Source of the DNA: Acidimicrobiaceae bacterium
GTDB lineage: Bacteria; Actinomycetota; Acidimicrobiia; Acidimicrobiales; Ilumatobacteraceae
DNA length: 15,173 bases
NCBI GenBank assembly: GCA_006515795.1
Contig: VFMC01000027.1
Coordinates: 1 to 15,173, forward strand
Reading direction: 5' to 3'
Positions within the stretch are counted from its first letter, which is position 1. Every line of letters starts with the position of its first letter. Shown in pieces: positions 5,213 to 13,470 of the stretch. The position numbers were made by a program, and so were the translations under genes. The notes under the pieces are model-generated. The model saw only the letters and a list, made by a program, of their open reading frames with translations. It was not told the DNA's origin and did no database searches.

Positions 5213-6871
5213 TCAGGTTGTGGCGTGCGACGTGAGCGCATCGACGCGCTCCGCTAGGCCCGGGTCAACCCCGGGCGCGATCCGCGTGCGGAGCAGGTGC
5301 TCGGCCGCGACAGGCTGACCGTCGTCCAGGAGGTGCGCGCAGGTGTAGAGCCCGCTGATCTGGTGGAGGATGTCGCGGAAGTTCCAGGCTCCATAGTCGG
5401 CGTCGGTGACCGCGCGGTTCGCGTCGACGATCGCGGCCTCCCAACGTGACGCAAGTTCGTCGGCGATCGGAGACGTGCTGCGTGTGAGGAGCTTGCCGAC
5501 GCGTTCTTCAAGGACTGACAGGATCGGCAGACGGCCGAGGTCGGTGAGCACCTGCGCGGCGAGCACGTTGTGCGTGCCCTCCCACGACTCGTAGACCATG
5601 GCGTCGCGGTACAACCTCGGCAGTACGCTGAAGTCCTCGATCGTACCGTTGCCGCCCAGGACCTCGATCGCGTCGCGCACCACTTCGGTGGCCCGGATCG
5701 ACACGGCGTACTTCGTGGCGTTCACCAGGAACCGGTGTTCGAGTACGTCGAGTTCGGAGGCGATGTCTGCGTCGATCCGGTCCTCCAGCGCTGTCAGCGC
5801 AAACACGAGATGCAGTGCGCCGAGCCACTCAGCATGTATCCCTGCGATCGTCCGGCGTACCGCTGGGAACCCCGAGATGGGGCGACCGAACGCCTTGCGG
5901 TGTGCCGCATACGCGGATGCCTCGAGGTAGGCGCGCCGCATCATCCCGGCGCCACCGACTGCTGTCATCCATCGGCTGGTGTTCAGCACGATGCCGACCG
6001 CGGTCTTGAAGCCCTCGTCGACCGGTCCGATCGGCCAGGCGGCCGCGCGTTCGAAATCGATCTCACCGGAGGCGAGCCCGCGGGTACCCAGCTTGTCTTT
6101 CAGGCGTCTCAGCGCGAACCCGTTGGGCGCCCCGTCGAGCATCCGGGGAAGCACGAAGCATCCGAGTCCGCGAGTGCCCGGTGGTGCGTCGGGCACGCGC
6201 GCCGTCAGGAGGAACTGCTGGGCATCGGCGACCGAGCAGAACCACTTCTCACCTGTGATTCGGTAGCTGCCGTCGCCGTTCGGTTCGGCCACAGTGGCGT
6301 TGGCTCCGACGTCGCTGCCGCCTTGCACCTCGGTCAGGAACTGCGACCCGCGCTCGGCCTTCGCGTAGTCGCGTTCGAGGAGTGGAGGCAGGAACCGGTC
6401 GCGCACCTCGGGTTCCGCTCGCCGGCGCAGCGCCCGAGCGAGACCGATCGTGCACGTAGCCGGGCAGCCGTGCCCAGCCTCGCCCTCCAGCGAGAGCAAG
6501 TACAGCAGCGTCGCCTGTTCATAGGCGCGACCGGGAGTGCCGGAGTGGGTGACCACGCCACTCGCCCAGGTCGCCGTACCGGCCCAGTGGTAGGCAGGGT
6601 CGAACTCGACGGTCTCGATACGCTTGCCGAGCCCGTCCCAGCGGGCGAGTTCGGGGGTGTGACCGGCTCGCTCGTGGCGCGCTGCCGCCGGCCCGATGAC
6701 CTCGACGACTGCACGGCCGAACGATGTGGCCTCCGTCGCGAGCGCGGCGAGCCGATCGGCAGGCAGGCCCCGTGCGAGCACGCTCTGCAACGGTGTGTCC
6801 GCGTCGTATGGGTCGACGGGAAAAGCGTTCTTCCATGCTGCTAGATCGGCCCGGGCGGCGGCAAAGGTCAT
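5213..6871 (-). CDS. Acyl-CoA dehydrogenase, AidB-like subfamily
   Basis: This 552-residue FAD flavoenzyme oxidises the alpha-beta bond of an acyl-CoA or a similar substrate. Its length and motifs match AidB-like dehydrogenases rather than the about 380-aa classical ones: FLTEVQGGSDVGANATVAE (178-196), SYRITGEKWFCSVADAQQF (202-220), RLKDKLGTRGLASGEIDF (256-273), MMRRAYLEASAYAAHRKAFG (310-329), IEVLGGNGTIEDF, and MVYESWEGTHNVLAAQVL (425-442). Glu431 in WEGT aligns with the usual catalytic base. A C-terminal extension follows, as in AidB. The frame is open further upstream, but the family N-terminus begins at MTFAAARADLAAWKN, and an earlier start would overlap the glucosidase gene; ATG 6892 is a close alternative. 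It sits 61 bases behind the glucosidase gene and may be transcribed with the sugar locus or separately. Confidence 0.92.
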   Translation of the reverse strand: MTFAAARADLAAWKNAFPVDPYDADTPLQSVLARGLPADRLAALATEATSFGRAVVEVIGPAAARHERAGHTPELARWDGLGKRIETVEFDPAYHWAGTATWASGVVTHSGTPGRAYEQATLLYLLSLEGEAGHGCPATCTIGLARALRRRAEPEVRDRFLPPLLERDYAKAERGSQFLTEVQGGSDVGANATVAEPNGDGSYRITGEKWFCSVADAQQFLLTARVPDAPPGTRGLGCFVLPRMLDGAPNGFALRRLKDKLGTRGLASGEIDFERAAAWPIGPVDEGFKTAVGIVLNTSRWMTAVGGAGMMRRAYLEASAYAAHRKAFGRPISGFPAVRRTIAGIHAEWLGALHLVFALTALEDRIDADIASELDVLEHRFLVNATKYAVSIRATEVVRDAIEVLGGNGTIEDFSVLPRLYRDAMVYESWEGTHNVLAAQVLTDLGRLPILSVLEERVGKLLTRSTSPIADELASRWEAAIVDANRAVTDADYGAWNFRDILHQISGLYTCAHLLDDGQPVAAEHLLRTRIAPGVDPGLAERVDALTSHATT

Positions 6872-6932
6872 TGCTGAAGTCTCGCGCGGCATCGGTGACC
6901 GGGCGACGGCGCCGAGCGCGAGCAGGATCGGC

Positions 6933-8975
6933 TCATCGTCGGTGTGCCCAGGCCGAGTTGGCGAGGGTTTCGTGATTGCCGGTGAGTACATGGATGGTCG
7001 GTGCTTCGAGATCGAGGATGGTCGAACCGCGGGCTGTGAACGAGAGCGTGTGGTCACCCAAGCGAAGGTTCCGGACGGTGATCTCGGCGTAGTCATCGAG
7101 GCATGGGTGCAGCCGCACGACTCCATTCGAGACGTCGGGTTCGAGGCCCAGCAGGGCTCTTAGAACGACGAGCGGTGCGCCGGCGGCCCACGCTTGCGGT
7201 CGACATGCCGCCGGGTACGGCACCGGAAGGCTGACCTCGCTGCACCCGAGCCCGCTGAGCAGTTCGGGGAGTTGACCGTCGTTGGCGGCACTCAGTGCGA
7301 GCAGTCCATCGCTGAGCCGGCGCACGACGTCGTGGCGTCCATAGCGTGATGCACCGTGGATCGCGAACGCAGTGTCGTGCGGCCAAACGGACCCGCGGTG
7401 GTAGCCGAATGGGTTGTAGCCGGGCGCGGCGGCGCTCACGGTCCTGACACCCCAGCCGGAGAACATGTCGGGGCCGGCGAGCTGCTCGGCGACCGAGTGG
7501 GCGATGGCGGCGGCGAGGATGCCGGACCAGAGCACGTGGCCGGCGTTGGAGGTTCGGACGGTGAGGAGGTCCTTGTCGTCGTCGAGCGCTAGGCCGACGT
7601 ACGGTCCTTGTTCCGTTTCGTAGACGAACTGCTGGTTGAACCGCTCCGCGAGGCGAGATGCCGCAGCCTCGTTCTCTGTTCCATCGCCGAGCTCGAGCCA
7701 GCGTTCGATGTCGGCCATCGAGCGAAGGGCGCGGTACCAGTAGGCCTGTACCTCGGCAAGGGCCACCTTGCCGATGATGGTGTTTCCTTGCGAGTCGAGA
7801 ATGCCATCGGAGCTGTCCTTCCAACCCAGATTGGTGAGCCCTGTGGGGTGCGGTACCGACTCGATGAAACCGTCGCCGTCCACATCGCCGTGTTTCGCAC
7901 ACCATTGCAACGCGGCGCGGGCGGCCGGGACAAGCGACGCAATGTCGTGCCGTTGGGCACCCCACCGCATCGCTTCACCAAGCGCGACGACGAACATCGC
8001 CGACGTATCGACCGCACCGTAGTAGGGCGTCCCGGCCGGCACGCCGAACACCCCAGCGCGCCCAAGTCGAAGCTCGTGAAGAATGCGCCCAGGTTGTGCT
8101 CCGCTGGCAGGGTCGACGCGGGTCGCTTGGTGGTGGGCGAGCTCTCCGAGCACATCGGTGAGTGGACGCGTGGAGTCGACGAGGAACTGCATGCCCGCGA
8201 TCAACGAGTCACGGCCGAACAGTGCGAGGAAGAACGGACTTCCAGCCGCGAGGATGTCGCGGTCGCCGATCGGCATCGTCAACGCGCGGAGGTCGTTCCG
8301 GGCACTGTCGACAGCCTGCCCGAGGGCAGCGGGTTCGGTGTCGACAGCGATCTTGCCTGGGTCGGCGTGGGCTGTTGCTCCTCGGTGGCCGGGCGCGTGC
8401 ACGGTCACGGTGCACACCCAGGGTTGGTTGGGTACGACCTCGATGTCGGCGACAAGGTGTTTGCCGGCTCCGCGCCAACCCGGAGCGACAACTTCGACCG
8501 GGGGAGCATCGCGTGTAGGCGGGGGGAGCTGCCCCCCCTCGTCACCGGCGATCAGTTCGATCTCGGGCAACGGTGCCGACTCGTTGTCGCCCAGCTGGAA
8601 AACAGTTTGATCGTCGCGGCTCGCCGACAGGAGGAGTCGGCATGTCCACGTGGCCGCAAAGGCGGTGAGGCGGAGGGTTTCGGTGAGGCCCCGTCCGGTC
8701 ACCGTCCGGTCACGTTCCAGCATCCCGATGGGGTCGGCCGCATTGGCTGTGCCGACGGAGAACAGCAGACGATCTGAGCTGGGTCCTGTGCGTTGCCAGC
8801 CGACGCGCCGAAGCACGACGCCGAACGTGCTGAGCTGCCAGCGTGACAAGACCCTGCAGTCATCGATGATCAGTCCCTCGACAGCGTTGGGTTCGATCGT
8901 TCCGTCAGCGCTCGTGACGAGCGCGACACCCGCGGCAGTGAGGCTGAGACTGTCGGTGTCGAGTGGTCGAGCCAT
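6933..8975 (-). CDS. Glycogen-debranching-enzyme-like alpha-glucosidase (GDE N-terminal domain plus (alpha/alpha)6 barrel)
   Basis: This 680-residue cytoplasmic enzyme looks like the bacterial amylo-alpha-1,6-glucosidase / GDE_N_bis family. The N-terminal beta domain (about 1-215) includes IEPNAVEGLIIDDCRVLSRW (27-46). The catalytic barrel begins near FFLALFGRDSLIAGMQFL (248-265) and contains GWKDSSDGILD (384-394; Asp387 is the likely acid), GYHRGSVWPHDTAFAIHG (524-541), and LPELLSG (569-575; Glu571 is a likely base) near the end. The family hydrolyses alpha-glucosidic bonds in oligosaccharides. No signal peptide is present, so it acts after import. It lies 32 bases behind the second sugar permease on the same strand, so its substrate is probably what the transporter brings in. 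The start at ATG 8975 lacks a clear ribosome binding site. Exact linkage specificity is unknown. Confidence 0.9.
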   Translation of the reverse strand: MARPLDTDSLSLTAAGVALVTSADGTIEPNAVEGLIIDDCRVLSRWQLSTFGVVLRRVGWQRTGPSSDRLLFSVGTANAADPIGMLERDRTVTGRGLTETLRLTAFAATWTCRLLLSASRDDQTVFQLGDNESAPLPEIELIAGDEGGQLPPPTRDAPPVEVVAPGWRGAGKHLVADIEVVPNQPWVCTVTVHAPGHRGATAHADPGKIAVDTEPAALGQAVDSARNDLRALTMPIGDRDILAAGSPFFLALFGRDSLIAGMQFLVDSTRPLTDVLGELAHHQATRVDPASGAQPGRILHELRLGRAGVFGVPAGTPYYGAVDTSAMFVVALGEAMRWGAQRHDIASLVPAARAALQWCAKHGDVDGDGFIESVPHPTGLTNLGWKDSSDGILDSQGNTIIGKVALAEVQAYWYRALRSMADIERWLELGDGTENEAAASRLAERFNQQFVYETEQGPYVGLALDDDKDLLTVRTSNAGHVLWSGILAAAIAHSVAEQLAGPDMFSGWGVRTVSAAAPGYNPFGYHRGSVWPHDTAFAIHGASRYGRHDVVRRLSDGLLALSAANDGQLPELLSGLGCSEVSLPVPYPAACRPQAWAAGAPLVVLRALLGLEPDVSNGVVRLHPCLDDYAEITVRNLRLGDHTLSFTARGSTILDLEAPTIHVLTGNHETLANSAWAHRR

Positions 8976-9007
8976 GGTTGCGCGGCGGGATCGTGGGGCC
9001 AGGGGGA

Positions 9008-9898
9008 TCAACCCTTGACAGCGCCCGCCATCCCTTCTTTGAAGTGTCGTTGGAAAACGAAGTAGATGATCGCCATCGGAATCGTCATCAGGACCGATGC
9101 CATCATGATCGTGTGCCACGGGGTCGAACTGCCGAACTGACCGCGAAGTTGCGCGAGGCCGACGGGCAAGGTGCGAAGTTCGTTCCGGTTGACGGCGATG
9201 AGCGGGTGTAGGAACTCGTTCCACGCGCCGACGGTCGACAAGATGGCGAGCGTGATCACGGCCGGGCGGGCGACGGGCAAGATGACCTTGGTGAAGGTGC
9301 GGAACCTGCTTGCGCCATCGATCGCAGCGGCCTCCTCGAGCTCGATCGGAATCTGCTCCATGAACTGCTTCATGAGAAAGATCCCGAAGGCATCGAACAT
9401 CAGCGGCAGGATCAACCCGGCATAGGTGTTGATCAGGCCGAGTTCCTTGAGCAGGATGAATCGAGGAATCGCCAAGACGATTGCCGGCACCATCATCACC
9501 GCGAGGATCACGCCGAAGACCAGCCTGTAGCCGGGGAACTTGATTCGGGCCAGCGAGTACCCGGCCAAGGCCGACAGCATCACGCGACCACCCACGACGC
9601 AGACGGTGACGACGACCGAATTGAACGTCCATCGGGCGAACAGGATGCGATCGCTGTCGAGTCCCCGTAGGCCATCCAAGGTTGGCGAGCCCTGAGATCT
9701 GTCGAACCCAAGGCTTGACGCGTGAGCAGCAAAGTCGGGAAGGCTCTTGAAGCTCGTGACCACGGCAAGGACGAACGGCAGCACGTAGAAGCTGCCGACG
9801 ACGATCAAGGCGATGTAGATGAATCGCCGCATCGCTTTCGATGGCGCCAACGGGTCGGACCGCTTGGCGCTTCGGTCGCCTCCGGTTCTTCCGATCAT
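9008..9898 (-). CDS. Carbohydrate ABC transporter permease (MalG/UgpE-like)
   Basis: This 296-residue membrane protein is the second half of the sugar-import channel. It has a basic N-terminus (AMRRFIYIALIVV), a first helix at about 25-48, and further helices to about 280. The ATPase-docking EAA loop is ELEEAAAIDGASRFRTFTKV (186-205) followed by ILPVARPAV. The motif LAGYSLARIKFPG (111-123) and the ending FQRHFKEGMAGAVKG are classic for MalG-type permeases. Its ATG overlaps the stop of the first permease by four bases (ATGA), so the two are coupled. No ATPase gene accompanies the pair; actinobacterial systems of this kind commonly use a shared MsiK/UgpC-type ATPase encoded elsewhere. Confidence 0.96.
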   Translation of the reverse strand: MIGRTGGDRSAKRSDPLAPSKAMRRFIYIALIVVGSFYVLPFVLAVVTSFKSLPDFAAHASSLGFDRSQGSPTLDGLRGLDSDRILFARWTFNSVVVTVCVVGGRVMLSALAGYSLARIKFPGYRLVFGVILAVMMVPAIVLAIPRFILLKELGLINTYAGLILPLMFDAFGIFLMKQFMEQIPIELEEAAAIDGASRFRTFTKVILPVARPAVITLAILSTVGAWNEFLHPLIAVNRNELRTLPVGLAQLRGQFGSSTPWHTIMMASVLMTIPMAIIYFVFQRHFKEGMAGAVKG

Positions 9899-10971
9899 GC
9901 TGCCTCGTCCGAACGCCCCGTGACACGCCTCTGGATCCAGGTGAATGTCAAGATGATCACGAACAGGATCGTCGCGGTGGCGGCCGCGAGGCCGGCCTTG
10001 GAGTTCTTGAAAGCCTGCGAGTACACGAGGAACGCGGGGGTCAGCGTCGTCTTTTGTGGCCCGCCCTGATTGGCCGCGTAGACCTGGTCGAACACCTGCC
10101 ACGTCCCGATCACACCAAGCGTGACCGTCAGGTAGACCTGCGGGCGCAGCAGCGGAACGACCACGTACCGGAACCGCTTCCACCATGAGGCGCCGTCGAC
10201 CGCGGCGGCCTCCTCGATCTCGGGGTTGATGTTTTGCAGCCCTCCGAGGAAGATCAGCATCATCGTGCCGCTCGTCGTCCAGATCGCGAGCAGCATGATC
10301 GCGAACATCGCCACGGACGGGCCGCTCAGCCACTCCCACATCGACAACTCGAACACCTCCTGACGTGCCCAACTGGGGGCCGAGTCGACTCCGAACACCC
10401 CGGCGACGTTGTGGATGACTCCGTTCGGCTCATCGAACCAATTGATCGTGTCGATCGGCAGCACCCGGTTGACGATGCCTGACGGAAAGAACAGCACCAG
10501 CCAGATCAGTGTGATCGCGATCGAGGACGTCACCGAAGGGAAGTACAGCAACGTGCGGAACGCCCCTCGGCCCCTGAGGAAGCGCTGGTTGACGAGGAAC
10601 GCCAAGAACATCGCCAGCACGGTCTGCGCTGGTACCACGATGATGACGTAGTAGAAGGTGTTGCGGATCGAGATCGCGAAGTCCTTACGACGGATCCCGG
10701 GGTCGACCAACAGCTCACGGTAGTTGTCGATGCCGGTGAACTCCGAGTCGAATGGCGATCCGATTCCAGTCCAATCACGGAAGCTCACCCAGAGTGTGAG
10801 CAGGATGGGCACGGCGAGGAAGACCAACAGACCGATGACCGCCGGAGCGGCGAACAGCCAACCGGTGATCGGGTCGCGTCGGTGAAGCCTTCGCCTTCCC
10901 CTTCCCCCGGGAGGCGCTGAAGGGGTAGCACCTCCCGGGGTGGGGGATCCATCGACGACGGGTGCCGTCAA
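9895..10971 (-). CDS. Carbohydrate ABC transporter permease (MalF/UgpA-like)
   Basis: This 358-residue membrane protein is the first half of the sugar-import channel. A Pro/Gly-rich cytoplasmic head (residues 6-24) and a basic patch (RGRRRLHRRD) precede the first helix at about 37-60. Typical features follow: FTGIDNYRELL (78-88), AFRTLLYFPSVTSS (137-150), EAA loop EEAAAVDGASWWKRFRYVVV (253-272), and an ending with one helix plus a short basic tail. The region between helices (about 165-212) is longer than in many homologues. The start is read as TTG 10971, whose TTGA overlaps the binding-protein stop, because no ATG or GTG lies before the first helix. A 10-bp hairpin covers codons 11-23. Confidence 0.94.
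   Translation of the reverse strand: MTAPVVDGSPTPGGATPSAPPGGRGRRRLHRRDPITGWLFAAPAVIGLLVFLAVPILLTLWVSFRDWTGIGSPFDSEFTGIDNYRELLVDPGIRRKDFAISIRNTFYYVIIVVPAQTVLAMFLAFLVNQRFLRGRGAFRTLLYFPSVTSSIAITLIWLVLFFPSGIVNRVLPIDTINWFDEPNGVIHNVAGVFGVDSAPSWARQEVFELSMWEWLSGPSVAMFAIMLLAIWTTSGTMMLIFLGGLQNINPEIEEAAAVDGASWWKRFRYVVVPLLRPQVYLTVTLGVIGTWQVFDQVYAANQGGPQKTTLTPAFLVYSQAFKNSKAGLAAATATILFVIILTFTWIQRRVTGRSDEAA
10905..10940 (-). promoter_or_regulatory. Perfect 10-bp hairpin at the sugar-binding-protein/permease junction
   Basis: CCCCGGGAGG (10905-10914) pairs exactly with CCTCCCGGGG (10931-10940) across a 16-base loop. It starts 28 bases beyond the binding-protein stop on the transcribed strand and lies inside the Pro/Gly-rich head of the permease. 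There is no T-run, so a simple terminator is unlikely; mRNA stabilisation of the upstream gene or slowed permease translation fits better. Its position mirrors the hairpin at 1612-1640. Confidence 0.5.
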
Positions 10972-12245
10972 CCGAGCACGCTCTCACCTGCTTCAGTCAC
11001 GGATGCGATGAGCTGATCAACAGTGATGTCGCCAGCGATGAGCTGTTCGAACTGGGTGTTGAACTCGCCCACCACATCACCGAACCCGGGAGTGAACTGC
11101 CACGCATGCGCATATTCTGCCCCGTTCAAGAACGGCTCCAGCTTCTCGTGTCCGGACAGCCAGCCGTCACGCAGCGATTGACGGGCGGGCATCACGTTGA
11201 AGGCGTCGGTCCACTTTGCCGCACCCTCAGGCCCGGTCAGGTAGTCGACCGCATCCCACGCGGCATCGGACTCGTGTTCGGCTCCGACGCCGTAGCACAC
11301 GGTGAACGCAAACGTCCCTCGTCCTTCGGTACCAGCCGGCATCTCCACGACGTCCCAGTTGCGATCGGGGAAGTTGTCGGCGAGGAACCCGACGATCCAG
11401 TTGCCCTCGATGACCATCGCCGCCTTGCCCTGGCCCAGTGCTTCGCCGGCCCACCCGGCCTCGATGGCAGAGGGCGTCGAGGCGTTTCCAGCCTGGAACA
11501 TGTCAGCTAGGTACTGCAGCGCGGCGCGGTTGGCGTCCGAGTCGAGCGTCATCGCGGATACATCGTCGTTGACGATGTATCCGCCGTTGCCGAGCATGAA
11601 CACACCGGCACGAGCGAGCTCAGGCCCGAACACCAGACCCTTGCGGTCCGGCGTGGTCAAAGCCGCGGCAGCAACCGCGAGCTCCTCCATCGTGGTCGGT
11701 GGCTCGATGCCAGCTTCCGCCAACGCGTCGACGTCATAGACGAGACCCAAGGTCGAGAAGTCCTTCGGTGGGCAGTACCACGTTCCATCGAAGGTGAACG
11801 CGCTCTGCAGCGACGGGTAGATGTCACCGGGGTCAGTGATCACCCCATCAGGGATCGGCGCCAACGCACCAGCCGCGGCGAGATCCGGGAGCTTGAAGCT
11901 GTCGACGTAGAAGAAGTCCGGTGGATCACCGGCCGACAACGCTGCTTGCAGCGCTGTGTCGTACTCCGGCTGGGGCTCAAAGGTGACCGAATCGCCCGAG
12001 ATGCTCGAGTACTCCCCGAGTAGACCGGTCAAAGTTGAGTCTTCGGTCTCCGAGGAAGCCCAGCCCCAGGCCCGCAACTCGGCGCCGGGGTCATCGCTGG
12101 CGGGTGGGGACTGAGCAGTGGTTGCCGCAGTTGCCGGTGCTGCAACGGTCGTTGCCGCGCTGTCGTCTGACGAGTCGCCGCACGCGGCAGCGCTGACCGC
12201 GAGCACTGCGACGAACGCAAGCACCTGGGATGTGGTTCTTTTCAT
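10968..12245 (-). CDS. Sugar-binding lipoprotein (SBP family 1) of ABC importer
   Basis: This 425-residue extracellular receptor captures a sugar for the two permeases encoded behind it. The signal peptide MKRTTSQVLAFVAVLAVSAAAC has a lipobox ending at Cys22, followed by a Thr/Ala/Pro-rich tether to about residue 55. The mature domain shows family-1 features: ELRAWGWAS opening strand, YDTALQAALSAGDPPDFFYVD (about 94-114), LGLVYDVDALAEAGIEPPTTMEELA (about 166-190), GQGKAAMVIEGNWIVGFL (about 274-291), and a long helical C-terminus. AAGGAG lies six bases before ATG 12245. The stop overlaps the next gene's TTG start. The locus order regulator, receptor, permeases, glucosidase points to an oligosaccharide ligand. 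Confidence 0.95.
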   Translation of the reverse strand: MKRTTSQVLAFVAVLAVSAAACGDSSDDSAATTVAAPATAATTAQSPPASDDPGAELRAWGWASSETEDSTLTGLLGEYSSISGDSVTFEPQPEYDTALQAALSAGDPPDFFYVDSFKLPDLAAAGALAPIPDGVITDPGDIYPSLQSAFTFDGTWYCPPKDFSTLGLVYDVDALAEAGIEPPTTMEELAVAAAALTTPDRKGLVFGPELARAGVFMLGNGGYIVNDDVSAMTLDSDANRAALQYLADMFQAGNASTPSAIEAGWAGEALGQGKAAMVIEGNWIVGFLADNFPDRNWDVVEMPAGTEGRGTFAFTVCYGVGAEHESDAAWDAVDYLTGPEGAAKWTDAFNVMPARQSLRDGWLSGHEKLEPFLNGAEYAHAWQFTPGFGDVVGEFNTQFEQLIAGDITVDQLIASVTEAGESVLG

Positions 12246-12251
12246 GGTTGT

Positions 12252-12257
12252 CTCCTT
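12252..12257 (-). promoter_or_regulatory. Ribosome binding site of the sugar-binding-protein gene
   Basis: AAGGAG reads on the minus strand at 12257-12252, six bases before ATG 12245, behind a purine-rich A-run leader (about 12260-12285). The 82-base gap to the LacI stop contains a TGACC half-site (about 12265-12269) but no complete copy of the LacI-type palindrome and no convincing promoter. Confidence 0.75.
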
Positions 12258-12327
12258 TTCGGATGGTCATTGTTGTTTTTCTTGCTCATTCGTATGGCTG
12301 CTGATCGGAATCTCTCGGGTGCTGAGC

Positions 12328-13359
12328 TCACTGGTTCGCGCCGGTGCTGCCCCGCACGACCAGCCGTGGTGCGACGCGTTCGTGAACGGGATCGGGTCTC
12401 TCGCCATCGATCAAGCGAGCTGTGAGGCGTAGGATGCGATGAGCAATCTCGAAGATCGGCTGCTGGATCGTCGTCAACCCCACACCTGCGAGCGCCATCG
12501 GTCCGTCGTCATATCCGACCACGCTGACCTTGCGACCCATTCTGCTCGCCGCGACCTGTGCGCCAAGGGCGAGCTCATCACTCGCCGCCACCACAGCCGT
12601 CATCGTCGGATTTTGAGCCAGCAGCCACTCGGTGGCGGCCGCGCCCTCATGGCGGTCGTTCGGAGCCGCCGCCGTCGAGGACTCTCGGCTGGACAAGCCG
12701 TGGCTCGTCAATTCCAGCCGCCACCCCTCCCGCCGATCATCACCCACCCACGATGCCCCCGGCCAGCCGAGGAACCCGACATCGCTGTGACCCAGTTCGA
12801 CAAGGTGACGGGTGGCCAGTCGAGCACCCTCAACGTTGTCGGTGTCAACCCAGTGGTGGGGTACCGATCCGTCCGTGCGACCGAACGACACGAAGATCAG
12901 TTCGGCCTCGACGAGGGCCGGGATCCTCGGATCACCGGGTTCCGTCTCGGCCACGACGAAGGCATCAGCGATGCTCTCGCGATACATGCCGGCAGCCTTG
13001 GAAACCTCACTCAACCCAGGCGCACTGTGAAACAACACGATGTGATGATCGATCGCCTCCGCCGCTTCAGCCAGCGCCTGCAGAAAAGCATCGAGGATGC
13101 CACCGCTCGACAACGCCGTCCTAGCCTGCACCCGAAAGCCGATCAGGCGACTTCGCTGATGGCTGAGATTCTGAGCCATCCGGTTCGGGCGAAAACCCAA
13201 CTCGTCAATGTGGTGCTGGACAAGCTCCCGCGTCGCAGGTGAGACCCGATCGGGCGCTTTCAACACGTTGGCGATCGTCTGATGGCTGACACCCGCCGCA
13301 GCGGCGACATCCCGAATGGTCACCGTGCGGCCACCACGACGATCTCCCCCAGAAACCAT
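12328..13359 (-). CDS. LacI-family transcriptional regulator of the sugar locus
   Basis: This 343-residue repressor has a LacI helix-turn-helix at 13-35 (VTIRDVAAAAGVSHQTIANV), with the rest of the headpiece (RVSPATRELVQHHIDELGFRPN, 38-59) and the minor-groove hinge Leu65 in MAQNLSHQRS. The periplasmic-binding-like effector domain follows: SRLIGFRV, HHWVDTDNVEGARLATRHLVELGH, VGFLGWPGASW, DELALGAQVAASRMGRKVSVVGYDD and GLTTIQQPIFEIAHRILRLTARL. GTG 13377 would add six residues but lies upstream of the predicted transcription start, so ATG 13359 is preferred. It stands at the head of the sugar-import genes on the same strand, with a palindrome over its own -35 box, so autoregulation and sugar-responsive control are expected. 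Confidence 0.94.
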   Translation of the reverse strand: MVSGGDRRGGRTVTIRDVAAAAGVSHQTIANVLKAPDRVSPATRELVQHHIDELGFRPNRMAQNLSHQRSRLIGFRVQARTALSSGGILDAFLQALAEAAEAIDHHIVLFHSAPGLSEVSKAAGMYRESIADAFVVAETEPGDPRIPALVEAELIFVSFGRTDGSVPHHWVDTDNVEGARLATRHLVELGHSDVGFLGWPGASWVGDDRREGWRLELTSHGLSSRESSTAAAPNDRHEGAAATEWLLAQNPTMTAVVAASDELALGAQVAASRMGRKVSVVGYDDGPMALAGVGLTTIQQPIFEIAHRILRLTARLIDGERPDPVHERVAPRLVVRGSTGANQ

Positions 13360-13396
13360 AGCTGGCGACGATAACACGCTTTGTTTGACCGGTCAA
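13360..13396 (-). promoter_or_regulatory. LacI-gene promoter with 12-bp operator palindrome
   Basis: On the minus strand TTGACC (13396-13391), a 17-base spacer and TATCGT (13373-13368) form a promoter; ATG 13359 begins 8 bases after the -10 box, so the leader is nearly absent. The -35 box is half of the perfect palindrome TTGACCGGTCAA (13385-13396). A central CG in a perfect dyad is characteristic of LacI-family operators, so this is probably the binding site of the regulator it precedes. Confidence 0.65.
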
Positions 13397-13470
13397 CTCC
13401 GAACATTGAGGAGCTTGTGCCGACCGGCTGCGGCAACGACGAGCTGCCACTGGAATCCCTGTGCGTCTAC

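Noticed and set aside
5570..6844. Plus-strand open frame of 424 codons
   Set aside because: It is antisense to the acyl-CoA dehydrogenase, whose motifs are unmistakable; it has no promoter or family match.
6872..7126. 85-codon N-terminal extension of the acyl-CoA dehydrogenase
   Set aside because: It overlaps the glucosidase 3' end in another frame and reads as Ser/Pro/Arg-rich antisense-like sequence; the family N-terminus starts at 6871.
7608..8777. Plus-strand open frame of 389 codons
   Set aside because: It is antisense to the debranching-like glucosidase and shows only biased GC-rich composition.
13417..13436. Short GTGCCG/CGGCA-type stem between the COG2345-like and LacI genes as a terminator
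   Set aside because: About 5-6 bp with an 8-base loop and no T-run; expected by chance in GC-rich DNA.
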